Positions 18,514 through 28,041 of a stretch of DNA of 64,000 bases are shown here, in pieces. The notes under the pieces are model-generated. The model ran no database searches, was not told the DNA's origin, and saw only the letters and a list, made by a program, of their open reading frames with translations. The position numbers and the translations under genes were made by a program. The stretch is from Ga0077555 sp964500805 (GTDB lineage Bacteria; Pseudomonadota; Alphaproteobacteria; Rhizobiales; Hyphomicrobiaceae). The DNA is taken from positions 1-64,000 of the forward strand of contig CAZCQH010000009.1 in the NCBI GenBank assembly GCA_964500805.1. The letters are read 5' to 3'. The first letter of the stretch is position 1. Each line of letters begins with the position of its first letter.

Positions 18514-20808
18514 ATGGGCCAGCAGGACACTCGCTACAAGGCTAGCAAGGTACGGTCGCAGGGCCGTCCTGGGTGGAGCGTCAGCTTTAGACATCCATTA
18601 CGCCGCGATAATCGCGATCGACCGGGTCTCAAAGTACGACGGGGTCTCGGAACGTCGGATGATGCCGAAGCCGATCATCTCGTCGAGCAACTGCAGAAGT
18701 TGATCAACGATCCGTCGTGGCATCACATCGACCGCCGGCGCGAAGCGCAGAGGACGTTCGATCCTCCGGTGGTCTCTGCCTTTTATGACGGTTTGGAGGC
18801 CGGCTCGGAAAATCCAGAAGAATGGAGGGAAACGAGTATCCCACTCCCAACGCGCAAGGAAGGCTATTCCCGCGTGATGCTGGTCGGAACTACTGGCGCA
18901 GGAAAGACAACGCTATTGCGCCACATCATTGGGACCGACCACGTCCGCGATCGATTTCCAGCTACATCCACTGCTCGCACTACCATTGCCGACATGGAAA
19001 TTGTGGTTGCGCCGGGCCCTTACGCTGCAGTCGTCACGTTTACCCCTGAGCACATCGTACGCGGAGTTATTGACGAATGCGTTGAATCGGCGTGCCTCGC
19101 TGCTTTGGACGATCAGCCCGACGACAAGATCGCCGACAAATTGCTCTCACATCCGGAGCAACGCTTTCGCCTCTCCTACACCTTGGGGGAATGGAAGCCG
19201 AAGAACGCCGAAGAGGAGTGGAATTACTCCTTCAAAGGGACGGATACGAAGGAAGAAGGGATCGATGAAGGAGAAACTGTTACAGAACGTGATGCCCTTG
19301 CCAATCAGTTGCGGCTTGAGACCTACGTCGCACGCATCAAACGGCTTGCGCGTCTGGCCGGTGAGGTCCTTGAAAATAGCGAAGCAGGTCCTCGACCAGC
19401 GCAGACGTCCACTTCGAGCGAAAAGGCGGAGGATGCCAATTGGCTAGAGCTCTATAGCGAAGTGGTTTTGGATCTGGACGAATTTTCGCAGATCGCTTTA
19501 GACATCAAAGATGCCGTTGAAAGCCGGTTTGATACGCTGCCCTTCGGAGAGATTGAAAAGGGACCCTCGGGATGGCCGAAGTACTGGCATTTCTCGAGCG
19601 ATGATCGAGACCTTTTCCTGAAGCAGGTACGCTGGTTCACCAGCAACCACTCTCAGCAATTCGGACGGCTCCTCACCCCTCTTGTAAACGGGCTGCGCGT
19701 CCGCGGCCCCTTCGAGCCGCTCATCCCCGAGCTACGCGGCAAGCGGCGTTTGGTAATGCTTGACGGTCAGGGACTGGGCCACGTGGCTGAGGTCTCACCG
19801 AGTATCTCCACGAACGTCACCCACAAGTTTCCCGACGTCGATTTGATTTTGCTCGTCGACAGCGCCCAACAGCCCATGCAGGCGGCGCCGATAACCCTAC
19901 TAAAGGCCGTTGCAAGCGCGGGTCACGGTGACCGACTTGCGATCGCTTTTACGCATTTTGACCAAGTCAAAGGCGATAACCTTCAGACGTTTTCCCAAAA
20001 GCGAAGTCACGTTCTGGCGGCTGTCACTAATGCACTCGCATTCCTCCGCCAAAACGTTCCCGCGGGAGTTATAGACCTCTTACGGGCGGCGCTAGATTCC
20101 AGATGCTTTCTGCTTGGCGGGTTGGACGGTCCTATCTTCGAGCTACCTCCAGGCATTCTCCAACAGTTCCAGCGCATGCTGGTGCTCATGCAACATCCAG
20201 TGGAGACCAAGGAAGCAAAAGGACTGGCTCCTATTTATGCATTTACGGGTTTGGAGCTTGCGGTGCGCGATGCCGTGGAGGGCTTTATGAAACCCTGGGA
20301 AGCGCGGCTGGGGTTCACCTATCGCGACGGCATTCAAAAAGAACACTGGGCGAGAATCAAAGCGTTGAGCCGTCGCTTCGCGATGAATTGGGGCAACGAG
20401 TACGACAATCTACGTCCTGCTGCGGATCTTGTAACACAACTGCAGGAGCAGATCTCTCGATGGCTCGATGAGCCCATCGACTGGACGATAAAGCCCAAAA
20501 ACTTAGAGGAGCGCGAGGCGTCTCTGGATCGAATCCGCCGTTCAGTTTCTCAGGAACTGCACAGATTGGTGCAAGGCCGCCTAGCTGACAAACCTAGACC
20601 TGAATGGCGAGAGGCCTACCGGTTTCACAGTACGGGTTCCGCTCTGCAACGAGCTGAGAAGGTCAAGGATATCTATCAGGGAAGTGCACCACAAATCAGT
20701 TCAGCGATGTTGAAACCGGCACGCGAATTTCTGGACGAGGTGAAGACCATAGTTGCCGCCGCAGTGGAGTCGTCCGGCGGTCAGATCCGGTGGTCTCATG
20801 CTGCGTGA
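18514..20808 (+). CDS. Large GTPase with DNA-binding-like N-terminus
   Basis: This 764-aa protein has a P-loop GTTGAGKTT at about 125-133, a G3-like LDGQGLG near 415-421, and a G4-like THFD near 480. These mark it as a TRAFAC/dynamin-like GTPase, with an unusually long (~290 aa) insertion between G1 and G3 that is rich in charged residues. Residues 15-65 (GWSVSFRHPLRRD...GLKVRRGLGT) resemble the Arm/AP2-like DNA-binding end of integrases. The C-terminal 250 residues are helical. I chose the ATG at 18514, which has AGGGA upstream. It is the first gene of a cluster with two membrane proteins and an exported nuclease. Its function is unknown; membrane-linked stress or defence is inference. Confidence 0.8.
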   Translation: MGQQDTRYKASKVRSQGRPGWSVSFRHPLRRDNRDRPGLKVRRGLGTSDDAEADHLVEQLQKLINDPSWHHIDRRREAQRTFDPPVVSAFYDGLEAGSENPEEWRETSIPLPTRKEGYSRVMLVGTTGAGKTTLLRHIIGTDHVRDRFPATSTARTTIADMEIVVAPGPYAAVVTFTPEHIVRGVIDECVESACLAALDDQPDDKIADKLLSHPEQRFRLSYTLGEWKPKNAEEEWNYSFKGTDTKEEGIDEGETVTERDALANQLRLETYVARIKRLARLAGEVLENSEAGPRPAQTSTSSEKAEDANWLELYSEVVLDLDEFSQIALDIKDAVESRFDTLPFGEIEKGPSGWPKYWHFSSDDRDLFLKQVRWFTSNHSQQFGRLLTPLVNGLRVRGPFEPLIPELRGKRRLVMLDGQGLGHVAEVSPSISTNVTHKFPDVDLILLVDSAQQPMQAAPITLLKAVASAGHGDRLAIAFTHFDQVKGDNLQTFSQKRSHVLAAVTNALAFLRQNVPAGVIDLLRAALDSRCFLLGGLDGPIFELPPGILQQFQRMLVLMQHPVETKEAKGLAPIYAFTGLELAVRDAVEGFMKPWEARLGFTYRDGIQKEHWARIKALSRRFAMNWGNEYDNLRPAADLVTQLQEQISRWLDEPIDWTIKPKNLEEREASLDRIRRSVSQELHRLVQGRLADKPRPEWREAYRFHSTGSALQRAEKVKDIYQGSAPQISSAMLKPAREFLDEVKTIVAAAVESSGGQIRWSHAA

Positions 20809-21000
20809 AGTGACCGCCGAATTGCATCGCCCGGCTGTCAGCCACGGCGAGAGTTAGGCGTCCTAGGCCAAAGGTAGTGCGTAACTTAGGACGTTAGGAA
20901 GTCATCGACAGTCAGAGGTTTCACCCACGAAGCAGCACGCTGTTTCGTGAACGGACGAGGCATGCCTGAACTCAGATATGCCCAATGCAAGGAGATGCCT
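20809..21000. other. Spacer inside the GTPase cluster
   Basis: This is a 192-bp gap with no gene. CGTCCTA near 20859 and TAGGACG near 20888 form a 7-bp inverted repeat, possibly a weak terminator or an operator. It is unclear whether the membrane-protein genes have their own promoter here. Confidence 0.35.
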
Positions 21001-22275
21001 ATGAGCGCGAGCGGTAAGCAATTGATCTTATTTGCGTGGGCGATAGAGGGGATTGGTGTCGTGGGAGGCACGCTAAATTCTGCCTACACTACGTTCGGCA
21101 ACGAGTTACCAACGACGCTTCCGGGATGGATTCCGGCGATACCCATGGTCGCCGTTTCAATGGTCGAGTTGGGTCGGGTGCCCCTCGCATCGGTCTTCTA
21201 CCATCGGCACAAGTTGATCCAAGGAGTCGCGATACTCGGCATATTGGCGCTCGGCTACCTCGCCGTCGAGAACTGGTCATTCGGCTTCGAGCGTATCGTC
21301 GACCTGCGACTTAAGCCTGTGAACACAGCCAGCAGTGAGCTAGCCGTGGCGGAAGACAAGCTATCCGCGCTCCACCATCGGCGCCAGCAGGGTGCGACAC
21401 ACAGTGCTCAAAAACGCGACGAATTGCGCCGGGGCATTGAGCAGCGAGACGCGAACATTGCTGAATTGACTGCGCAACTGACGAAAGAGGCCGAGACCCA
21501 TCAGGGAAATCTTCAGCAAATTCGAGATGCATGCCGCCTCATTAGAGAGACCTGTATGGTGCCGCGCTCTCGTGGAGAGGATTTGCGCTACCGGGACGCC
21601 GTTGGTCAGCTAAATGCCGAATTGGAGAGCGTAAGAGAGCATAGAAAAAACCTGCAGGCGCAAATTGACGCATTAGTTACGACTGACGCGAGCGATGGCG
21701 CTGCGCTTGATCTACAGATCGTCGCCGCACAGTCTGCGGTCACCGAAAAGCGCGACGCGCTACATCGAGCCCATGATGGAAACCAAATCTATCGCTTAGC
21801 TGCCAGTTGGTACGGCGTGAGCACATCGGCTGTGACCGCCGAGCAGTTCGCGACGGCACGTTGGGTATTTGCAACGTTTAGTGCCATCGCCGTCGCACTC
21901 GCTGGCACCGTTGCGGCACTCGTCCATTACGCAAGCAGCCGCGCACCCGGAGCTCCCTCGGCCATCGGCGTCTTGATGACCAGAATCTTGCGCGCGCGTC
22001 GCGCTTACTACGCGCGCCTGCGTAAACGTATCGTACGTGAGGTGCCAGGCCCAGAGCGCGTGGTCTATCGCGACGGCAAGGAGCCGCCAACCGTGGTCGA
22101 AAAAGAAGTGGTTCGCTTCATTGATCAGATCGTCCTGATCCCACGCTTTGGAATCAGATTTCCCATTCACATTAATTCGCTGTTGCGTCGCGGCAAGAGG
22201 AACACCACCGACCGGGTAACGCGCGATTCAACCGAGCCGTCGAACGTGATGCCACTCGTAAAGAAGGCGAACTGA
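21001..22275 (+). CDS. Membrane protein with long coiled coil
   Basis: This 424-aa protein has three predicted membrane segments at about 8-28, 44-66 and 72-92. A ~150-residue heptad-rich coiled coil follows (about 105-265, including ELAVAEDKLSAL and RDANIAELTAQL). A fourth segment lies near 285-307, and the tail is basic and cytoplasmic. AAGGAG lies six bases before the ATG at 21001, which I prefer to upstream starts. The layout resembles membrane-anchored scaffold proteins. It is followed after one base by the next gene, so the two proteins are probably made together and may interact with the upstream GTPase. Confidence 0.8.
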   Translation: MSASGKQLILFAWAIEGIGVVGGTLNSAYTTFGNELPTTLPGWIPAIPMVAVSMVELGRVPLASVFYHRHKLIQGVAILGILALGYLAVENWSFGFERIVDLRLKPVNTASSELAVAEDKLSALHHRRQQGATHSAQKRDELRRGIEQRDANIAELTAQLTKEAETHQGNLQQIRDACRLIRETCMVPRSRGEDLRYRDAVGQLNAELESVREHRKNLQAQIDALVTTDASDGAALDLQIVAAQSAVTEKRDALHRAHDGNQIYRLAASWYGVSTSAVTAEQFATARWVFATFSAIAVALAGTVAALVHYASSRAPGAPSAIGVLMTRILRARRAYYARLRKRIVREVPGPERVVYRDGKEPPTVVEKEVVRFIDQIVLIPRFGIRFPIHINSLLRRGKRNTTDRVTRDSTEPSNVMPLVKKAN

Positions 22276-22276
22276 G

Positions 22277-22876
22277 ATGGAAGAGCGACTTGATACAAGG
22301 TATCTGAGCCCAAGCCCCTTCGAGCGGGCGGCGGCAGCGGGTCTTGGGGCACTGGGGGTTGGTATTGGCATTCTCGCAGCTGCCTGGGGTCTATCTTTCT
22401 TGTGGCGTTACACGCCTCCCGAGATCGCTGTACGCGTTGCCAATCCAGAGCTTCGGGTTACCCAAGATGAACCGCTTAAGGTCGAGCAGAATGGGCCGTT
22501 CGTGCTTACGCAGACGCAACCACTCGAGAGTGAACCCGCGAGGTCAACTATCGAGAACGATCAACCTCAGAATGATGCCAATACCAAATCGACAGGCGGC
22601 GATTTATTGCGACGCGAAGTCACGGTCTTCTGGAGCGTAACCCATGCCCAAGGCAACGTCACTACGGGATGGAACTACAAGGACGGCAGCGGCGGTGTGC
22701 CTATGACTCAGTATTGTTACTACGCCTTTCTCAACATCGATGGTTCGACGACAAAAGTCGACATTGCTTCTAATGGCAGCCCTGCGTCGCAAATCAATGC
22801 GTCACTGATTCCAGATTTACAAGGAGCGCTGAAAAAATGTCAGTGGTGGCGCGCTCAAATGGCGGATCTGCAATGA
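22277..22876 (+). CDS. Single-pass membrane protein, unknown family
   Basis: This 199-aa protein has a short cytoplasmic start, one membrane segment at about 22-46 (Ala/Gly-rich), a linker, and a C-terminal extracytoplasmic domain (about 110-199). That domain contains WSVTHAQGNVTTGWNYKDG and a few cysteines. It starts one base after the preceding stop and ends in an ATGA overlap with the thermonuclease gene. It therefore sits in the middle of a tightly coupled three-gene run. The family is not recognised. Confidence 0.75.
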   Translation: MEERLDTRYLSPSPFERAAAAGLGALGVGIGILAAAWGLSFLWRYTPPEIAVRVANPELRVTQDEPLKVEQNGPFVLTQTQPLESEPARSTIENDQPQNDANTKSTGGDLLRREVTVFWSVTHAQGNVTTGWNYKDGSGGVPMTQYCYYAFLNIDGSTTKVDIASNGSPASQINASLIPDLQGALKKCQWWRAQMADLQ

Positions 22877-23652
22877 CCCTCTGGGCTCAGTCCTCCAGAT
22901 ACTTGGCAAGAAAAAATGTCCGCTTCTTCCTTGCGGTGGCGATTGCGGTGCTCATGGGGTTTGGACTTGCGGACGCGCGCGCCGCCGACCAGCAATTATC
23001 AGGCCCTGCACGCGTTGCTGACGGCGATACGATTAGGTTAAATGCGAGGTACATCCGACTCGACGGGATTGACGCTCCCGAGCCGGATCAAGTCTGCCTT
23101 GACTCTCAGGGAGAGCTTTGGACATGCGGAATTGCGGCGCGGGATAAGCTTTCGTCGCGTATTATCGGGCGCGTCGTTTTGTGTCTCGGGCACGGCGAAG
23201 ACGGTTTGGGACGTTTGCTAGCGAGTTGTTCGGTCGGCGGGCAAAGCCTCAGCGCATTTATGGTGAAAGAGGGACTAGCTCTCGACTATACAAAATATTC
23301 GCGACATTACGTAGACGAGGAAATGATCGCTCGCGAAAAGCGGATCGGTATGTGGTCCGGGGCGTTCATTGCACCTTGGGATTGGCGGCTCCGGAATAAG
23401 AGCACGGTCATCTTAGGGGCACTGTCTGTGCCTGTTACGGCGCGGGCTCAACTCTTGGCGCCCGCGTCTGCGATCACCGCACCATCTCCCGAATGCACAA
23501 TTAAGGGCAACGTAGATCGAAAGGGCGAGCGCATCTATCATATGCCCGCGCAAATGAACTATCGGAAAATCAGTATGCAAGACCCCAAGAAGCGCTGGTT
23601 TTGTTCAGAAGACGAAGCGCACGCTGCCGGGTGGCGTCCCGCAAGGAAATAA
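22873..23652 (+). CDS. Exported thermonuclease (SNase-like)
   Basis: This 259-aa protein has an N-terminal hydrophobic signal segment (about 15-38, ending ADARAA). The staphylococcal-nuclease fold follows: VADGDTIRLN, RLDGIDAPE, then GLGRLLASC and KRIGMWSG. Acidic and arginine residues of the active site are visible. The C-terminal ~60 residues (CTIKGNVDRKGERIYHMP, WFCSEDEAHAAGW) form the Cys-containing extension often attached to secreted SNases. I favour the ATG at 22873, coupled by ATGA to the upstream stop; an alternative start is 22837. It should degrade nucleic acid outside the cytoplasm, an odd partner for a cytoplasmic GTPase. Confidence 0.87.
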   Translation: MTLWAQSSRYLARKNVRFFLAVAIAVLMGFGLADARAADQQLSGPARVADGDTIRLNARYIRLDGIDAPEPDQVCLDSQGELWTCGIAARDKLSSRIIGRVVLCLGHGEDGLGRLLASCSVGGQSLSAFMVKEGLALDYTKYSRHYVDEEMIAREKRIGMWSGAFIAPWDWRLRNKSTVILGALSVPVTARAQLLAPASAITAPSPECTIKGNVDRKGERIYHMPAQMNYRKISMQDPKKRWFCSEDEAHAAGWRPARK

Positions 23653-23785
23653 GCGTCTAACCGATGAGGTATGGCGTGGGAAAGCCGGAAGAGCCCTACT
23701 GTCCGCCGAACGCACGCCAGCGCTTGGTCGCCTACGGCTATACGCCTAGAGAGCCGCACTAACTACGTCATTTTGAGTCCACGGC

Positions 23786-24574
23786 CTACCGAGTCGCCCA
23801 GTCTGAGACTGAATAGAAGATCCACCCCTCGCGCTCAATATCGGAATTCACACCTGTCGGCGCCTGCATCGTCGGCAAGCCCACAATCTGGCCACCGTAC
23901 CCGTAGGCCAGAGCTAACATCGCGCACAAACATGCATCACACTCGTCCGTACCATCGCTGACACCACTCGGGAGCAACGCACGGACGGTTGGAAGGCATT
24001 CAGCCGCGTATTGGTCGCCGATCCGTTTCTTCCGCTTCAAGAGAGCCGGGTAGACTTCGATAGCGGTGGGAATTCCAATCTGCGGCTCGTCAAATGGCGC
24101 GACCCGAAGCTGGCCGGCGGACGAGAGTCGTCTCGTGTGCACCATGGCAACCGTGGCGTTGTTTCCCAGCTTGTCGAAGGAGCCAGAAAGCGGCTTCTTT
24201 CGAAACGTTCTATAGATGTGCCGGTCGGTCTCGCGATACGCGAGCGGATTCTCAATCTCGGAACCGCTTGGATCAAAATTCGGAATCGACCGTTGGGCAA
24301 GCAGTTCACTGAACGCGACCGGAAAGCCCAACGGAGCATCAATCGCCATGACCAGCTCGCGGCTTTCGAGAATTTCACTGGGTGCGTCTGGCCACGCGCA
24401 ACGAACCAGACTATCCACGCCCCAGTCGTCCCCGAGCTGGGCCATGGAGAAGCGCGTTGGAGTGGCCAGCCATAGAGCCGAATGGTCTTTCCATTCCACG
24501 ATGGCGACTGCCTGCTTGCGACCGATCCAGCCGCCGACATCCCATCCAATGCCCAATACAGGCTTACGCAGCAT
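23786..24574 (-). CDS. DUF429 family protein
   Basis: This 262-aa protein has the DUF429 pattern of an RNase H-like fold: a first strand GIGWDVGGWIGRKQA with the leading Asp, then MAIDAPLGFP, IEVYPALL, and DECDACLCAMLALAYGYGG near the C-terminus. The acidic residues suggest a nuclease or metal site, but the family has no proven function. It is monocistronic, convergent with the thermonuclease gene, and about 60 bp from a frameshifted gene. Confidence 0.82.
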   Translation of the reverse strand: MLRKPVLGIGWDVGGWIGRKQAVAIVEWKDHSALWLATPTRFSMAQLGDDWGVDSLVRCAWPDAPSEILESRELVMAIDAPLGFPVAFSELLAQRSIPNFDPSGSEIENPLAYRETDRHIYRTFRKKPLSGSFDKLGNNATVAMVHTRRLSSAGQLRVAPFDEPQIGIPTAIEVYPALLKRKKRIGDQYAAECLPTVRALLPSGVSDGTDECDACLCAMLALAYGYGGQIVGLPTMQAPTGVNSDIEREGWIFYSVSDWATR

Positions 24575-24634
24575 CTACTCATCTTGCTGGGCGGCGCGGA
24601 AGCCAGTCAAGGATCGAATTGCTCAGCGGATGCG

Positions 24635-25217
24635 CTATGACGCGAAGTCGCCACGTCGACGCCTCTCCTTTGCCGTCGGCGCTATGCGTTTGACAGTTCG
24701 GCTCGTTAACCAGCTCATCCCCCGCCTTTGGCGGCGCGGCCAGAGCTCGGATGCAATCCTAGGTTCCGTGTCGGCGAAAAGGTGCAGCCCTTCCTCAGCC
24801 CAGCGCGCCCCGAGGTTGCGCAGCTGCACACCGCACGCGCTCGATGCGGCCCAGCTGTCGCTCCTCACTTCGTCAAAGGGTGTAAAACGGCACGAATTCT
24901 TCGGCCTGCACGCAGAAGAAATGCCGCCTGAGATCAGGGAGCTGCTCGCGCGCTTCAGCGAAAGCGCGGTCCCGCATTTCCGAAATCCGGCCAGCATTGT
25001 CCAACGTGTAGCGCCCTTCCGGCGCCGTCTGATCAATGCACCAGATCGCCTTTCGCTGATGGATGTCGCCGGTAATTATCTTCGCGGTACCGAGCGCGCT
25101 GTGCGCCTGGCCCGCCATGAATAGCCGCGCCACCGACGCCACCATCGGCAGCTTGCCACGCAATCTCGGCACCCTACCGGGCTCGTTTATCGTTCCGATC
25201 GCACCGGCGATTTTCAT
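24635..25217 (-). pseudogene. Frameshifted gene of unknown family
   Basis: A frame opening at 25217 (MKIAGAIGTINEPGRVPRLR) runs 114 codons to a stop at 24873. Removing one base from the A-run at 24884-24887 joins it to the next frame, which continues VPFTPFDEVRSDSWAASSAC and ends between 24710 and 24635. The smooth join indicates one original gene of roughly 170-190 codons, broken by a single insertion (real mutation or assembly error). The family is not recognised. Confidence 0.55.
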
Positions 25218-25227
25218 GCCAGCCGAG

Positions 25228-28041
25228 CTAAAATAATTGCTTCGCGTTTAGATCAGACATGCCCTTACAGCTTGTTACCATTTCACGATAAGCGGCTCTT
25301 AAGCCGTATAACGAGAACGCATCCGACGAAGGATAATTTTCATGGGGGCGCTTGTACTTTACGGTTAGCGAGTAGCCGTCCTTCATGCGACGAAGGGCAT
25401 CGATTGCAGCCTCGTTGCTCATCTCCGCCTGCAACTCGTCAAAGCCTGGGGTGTCGATGAATGTCAGATTGATAGGAACCGCATCGCCATCAATGACTAT
25501 TGAATAGCCTGTGAATTGAGGATCCAGATCCGTATTAGAGCCAAACACTAAATACTGCTTTGCCCAACTGTCCTTCTTGCTTTCGATCGAGAGAATAGAC
25601 TCCCGACTCTTATTCCCGAACACCCGGTACAGACCTTTCGTCGCTCTGATCCTGCAGCGAGCTTGCACAGGTTGCCCCTCCACTGTGGGCTCCCACACTC
25701 TTCCGAGGATCCATTCTCCGCGATGTTCACCCCCGGAGATTGCTGCCTCAGTCCAATAGGTCTCACCTTCGCCTGGGCAATTAATTTTGACGCCGAGCTT
25801 AATTCGCACTGAGACGCAGTTGATCAACTTTTGAAGTAAGGGCCGCTCGGGCTCAGCTCCTGTCCACAACGCGTTGTCCTCCATAAAGCTAGCAGCGGCA
25901 CGAGATATGGTAAGGACTGATGAAACGGATTCGGTTTCAAGGTTCTGAATCCTGTCTGTTACGCTGGAGCCTTCTTCATCCTTTATGAGACTAGCAATTA
26001 GCTTTATCGCACTCTTGGCCATTGGCTCCCCATGTTTTTCCAACAGCTTGCTTATATGCTGCGCGATCAGGTCCAAGCAGCGGGTACGGCAACTAACGTG
26101 TCGACCCTGTTCGAGAAATCCTAGTAACGCCGTTACGTCGCTGGTCTCGCTTGCTTCAGCCAATATGAGCGCGGCTGCAAGCGGATCTGTTTCCTTCAAC
26201 AACCGATGTTCGGCGAATTCAAATGCCTGCGCAGCCATCAAATAGCTGGTTATGGCCGTACTCTTGTTCCCGGAGGCTTGAGTGAGAAGCCCGCGTCCGA
26301 TCCATAGAGGGACAATGCGCCCCAGTTCTTCAGAATTGAGAGATCGACCCACGTCCTTTGACAGGGCGATCGATTCGTCGAGCAACTTCTGCCCGCGCTT
26401 TTTTGCGTAAGCACTCGAAATGCCGGAAGGCACCATGCCTCGAAGATAAGCAACCGCAATAAGCGCTTTTGCTTCCGCCAATTCACGTTTCGATAGATAG
26501 CCATCCAAAATCGCGAAAAGCTCTACATCACCCAAAAAATGACGAGGCGAGCCGGTCGATCGAGCCAAATTGTCAATCGTGGGTAACAGATCGATGTGAT
26601 CTTTTTGGACAAACGGCGAAAAGCGGAGCAGACGAAGGGCGGCGTGTCTATTGCCAGCTCTTGTTGCCTCTGCGAGCTGAGGAAGAAGCTTGTACGCGTC
26701 GGGCTCACTCGCTTGGTCCACCGCGACTACTAGGGCCGGTGCGTACTTGTCAGCAATGAGTGTGGAAAAAACGGAGCCAAGAGTGGGTTCGTCGCAAGCG
26801 TGCCGCCCGCGGATACAGGCGAGAACAGCTTCGGTGAACGGATTAGGCTGCCTAACTAGTTTTCTTAGCGCATCGATCGCTCCGGTCTTGTCCTCAGCAA
26901 ACAGAACTTGAAAACCTGTCAAACTGAGACTGTTGGCGACACCGTGCCGAAACTTTTCACCGTTGCGCAGGGAAAGGATCGCGATCTCAAGCTCCGCACG
27001 TTTGTTCCCCGCCTCAGCAATGGGTTTTAGGATGTCGATCAATTCATCGACATTGGCACCCGCTTGATAGCGCACGTGGGCAAATAGGTGGGCAGCTCCC
27101 GCGTCCTGGGGTGCGTGCGTCCACAATGTGCGGGCTATACGTGTAGCAGCGTCATAATCCCCGACGGATAGCCGGTGCTCGGCATTCGCAAGCGTATTCT
27201 CCAATTTTTCGGCCAGCGCGGGTATTCGGTCGCGCCAAGGGTCGAGGTATCCCCATACGAGCTCGATCCTACTCCCGTACATCTCATCCTTGGCATCGCT
27301 TTTGGCACTGAGAACACCCACGACCTTCCCTTCGATGAGGATTGGTCCGCCACTCATGCCCTCGTCTTGAGCGTTACTTAGCCGAAGGTCGGGGCCCGAC
27401 CCTTCGGCTACTCCGATGACGTTCGCGACGACGCGCTCGGCGGGATGCGCCTGCTTATCGGTGGGTATGCCCCAAGCTTCTGCTTGCGTCGCGTACTCTG
27501 AAAAGGCGGATTGTGCGGATGCTTCGTTTGGCCCGCCTGTGGAAGACTGCTTTGATTGAGGTCTCGTAATTGTCTCTGAACTGCCTACGCTGAGAACACG
27601 TAGTGCGTCGTCATCATCGTCGAACCGCACACGGAGCACAGCGATATCATATTTCTGAGTGTGTCCTTGATGCCAAACAGTGACGGGATTGGCGAAAGCC
27701 TTCCATTCGTCTTTTTCATCCAGGTAGTAAACCGATATTTTCCTTTTTGCGGCGTCTCCTTCGCGTTCCCAGACAGGAACATCTTTAAATCCCAATGGGT
27801 CATGGTCCAAATAGCCCAGCACATGCGCCGCAGTGACTATTGCGACTTCGCCGTCGGACTTTGCCACTATGAAACCGGTCCCCGCGTGCAACGATGACAG
27901 CTTGGACTCGCCATCCTCCAATTCCGTGCCCGAGACCTCGATCTTCACGATCGCCCTTTGAATGTCAGTGGCAGCAACTGCGGATGCGCATCCACCACAT
28001 AAAAAGGCCACGCACAACAACACGACGTCGGAGAGCTTCAT
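25228..28041 (-). CDS. Exported trypsin-like serine protease with long helical-repeat region
   Basis: This 937-aa protein has a signal sequence (1-24). A chymotrypsin-fold domain follows with the complete triad: His73 in TAAHV, Asp132 in KYDIAVL and Ser230 in MSGGP. Residues ~275-700 are TPR/HEAT-like helical repeats. The C-terminal ~200 residues are beta-rich with several cysteines and do not match a family I know. The ATG overlaps the stop of the upstream lipase gene by four bases, so the two are coupled. Both should act in the periplasm or outside the cell. The protein is much larger than HtrA-type proteases and lacks PDZ motifs. Confidence 0.85.
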   Translation of the reverse strand: MKLSDVVLLCVAFLCGGCASAVAATDIQRAIVKIEVSGTELEDGESKLSSLHAGTGFIVAKSDGEVAIVTAAHVLGYLDHDPLGFKDVPVWEREGDAAKRKISVYYLDEKDEWKAFANPVTVWHQGHTQKYDIAVLRVRFDDDDDALRVLSVGSSETITRPQSKQSSTGGPNEASAQSAFSEYATQAEAWGIPTDKQAHPAERVVANVIGVAEGSGPDLRLSNAQDEGMSGGPILIEGKVVGVLSAKSDAKDEMYGSRIELVWGYLDPWRDRIPALAEKLENTLANAEHRLSVGDYDAATRIARTLWTHAPQDAGAAHLFAHVRYQAGANVDELIDILKPIAEAGNKRAELEIAILSLRNGEKFRHGVANSLSLTGFQVLFAEDKTGAIDALRKLVRQPNPFTEAVLACIRGRHACDEPTLGSVFSTLIADKYAPALVVAVDQASEPDAYKLLPQLAEATRAGNRHAALRLLRFSPFVQKDHIDLLPTIDNLARSTGSPRHFLGDVELFAILDGYLSKRELAEAKALIAVAYLRGMVPSGISSAYAKKRGQKLLDESIALSKDVGRSLNSEELGRIVPLWIGRGLLTQASGNKSTAITSYLMAAQAFEFAEHRLLKETDPLAAALILAEASETSDVTALLGFLEQGRHVSCRTRCLDLIAQHISKLLEKHGEPMAKSAIKLIASLIKDEEGSSVTDRIQNLETESVSSVLTISRAAASFMEDNALWTGAEPERPLLQKLINCVSVRIKLGVKINCPGEGETYWTEAAISGGEHRGEWILGRVWEPTVEGQPVQARCRIRATKGLYRVFGNKSRESILSIESKKDSWAKQYLVFGSNTDLDPQFTGYSIVIDGDAVPINLTFIDTPGFDELQAEMSNEAAIDALRRMKDGYSLTVKYKRPHENYPSSDAFSLYGLRAAYREMVTSCKGMSDLNAKQLF

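Noticed and set aside
24216..25124. 302-aa plus-strand frame
   Set aside because: It is opposite the DUF429 gene and the frameshifted gene, both of which have better protein character. Its sequence is arginine/serine-rich.
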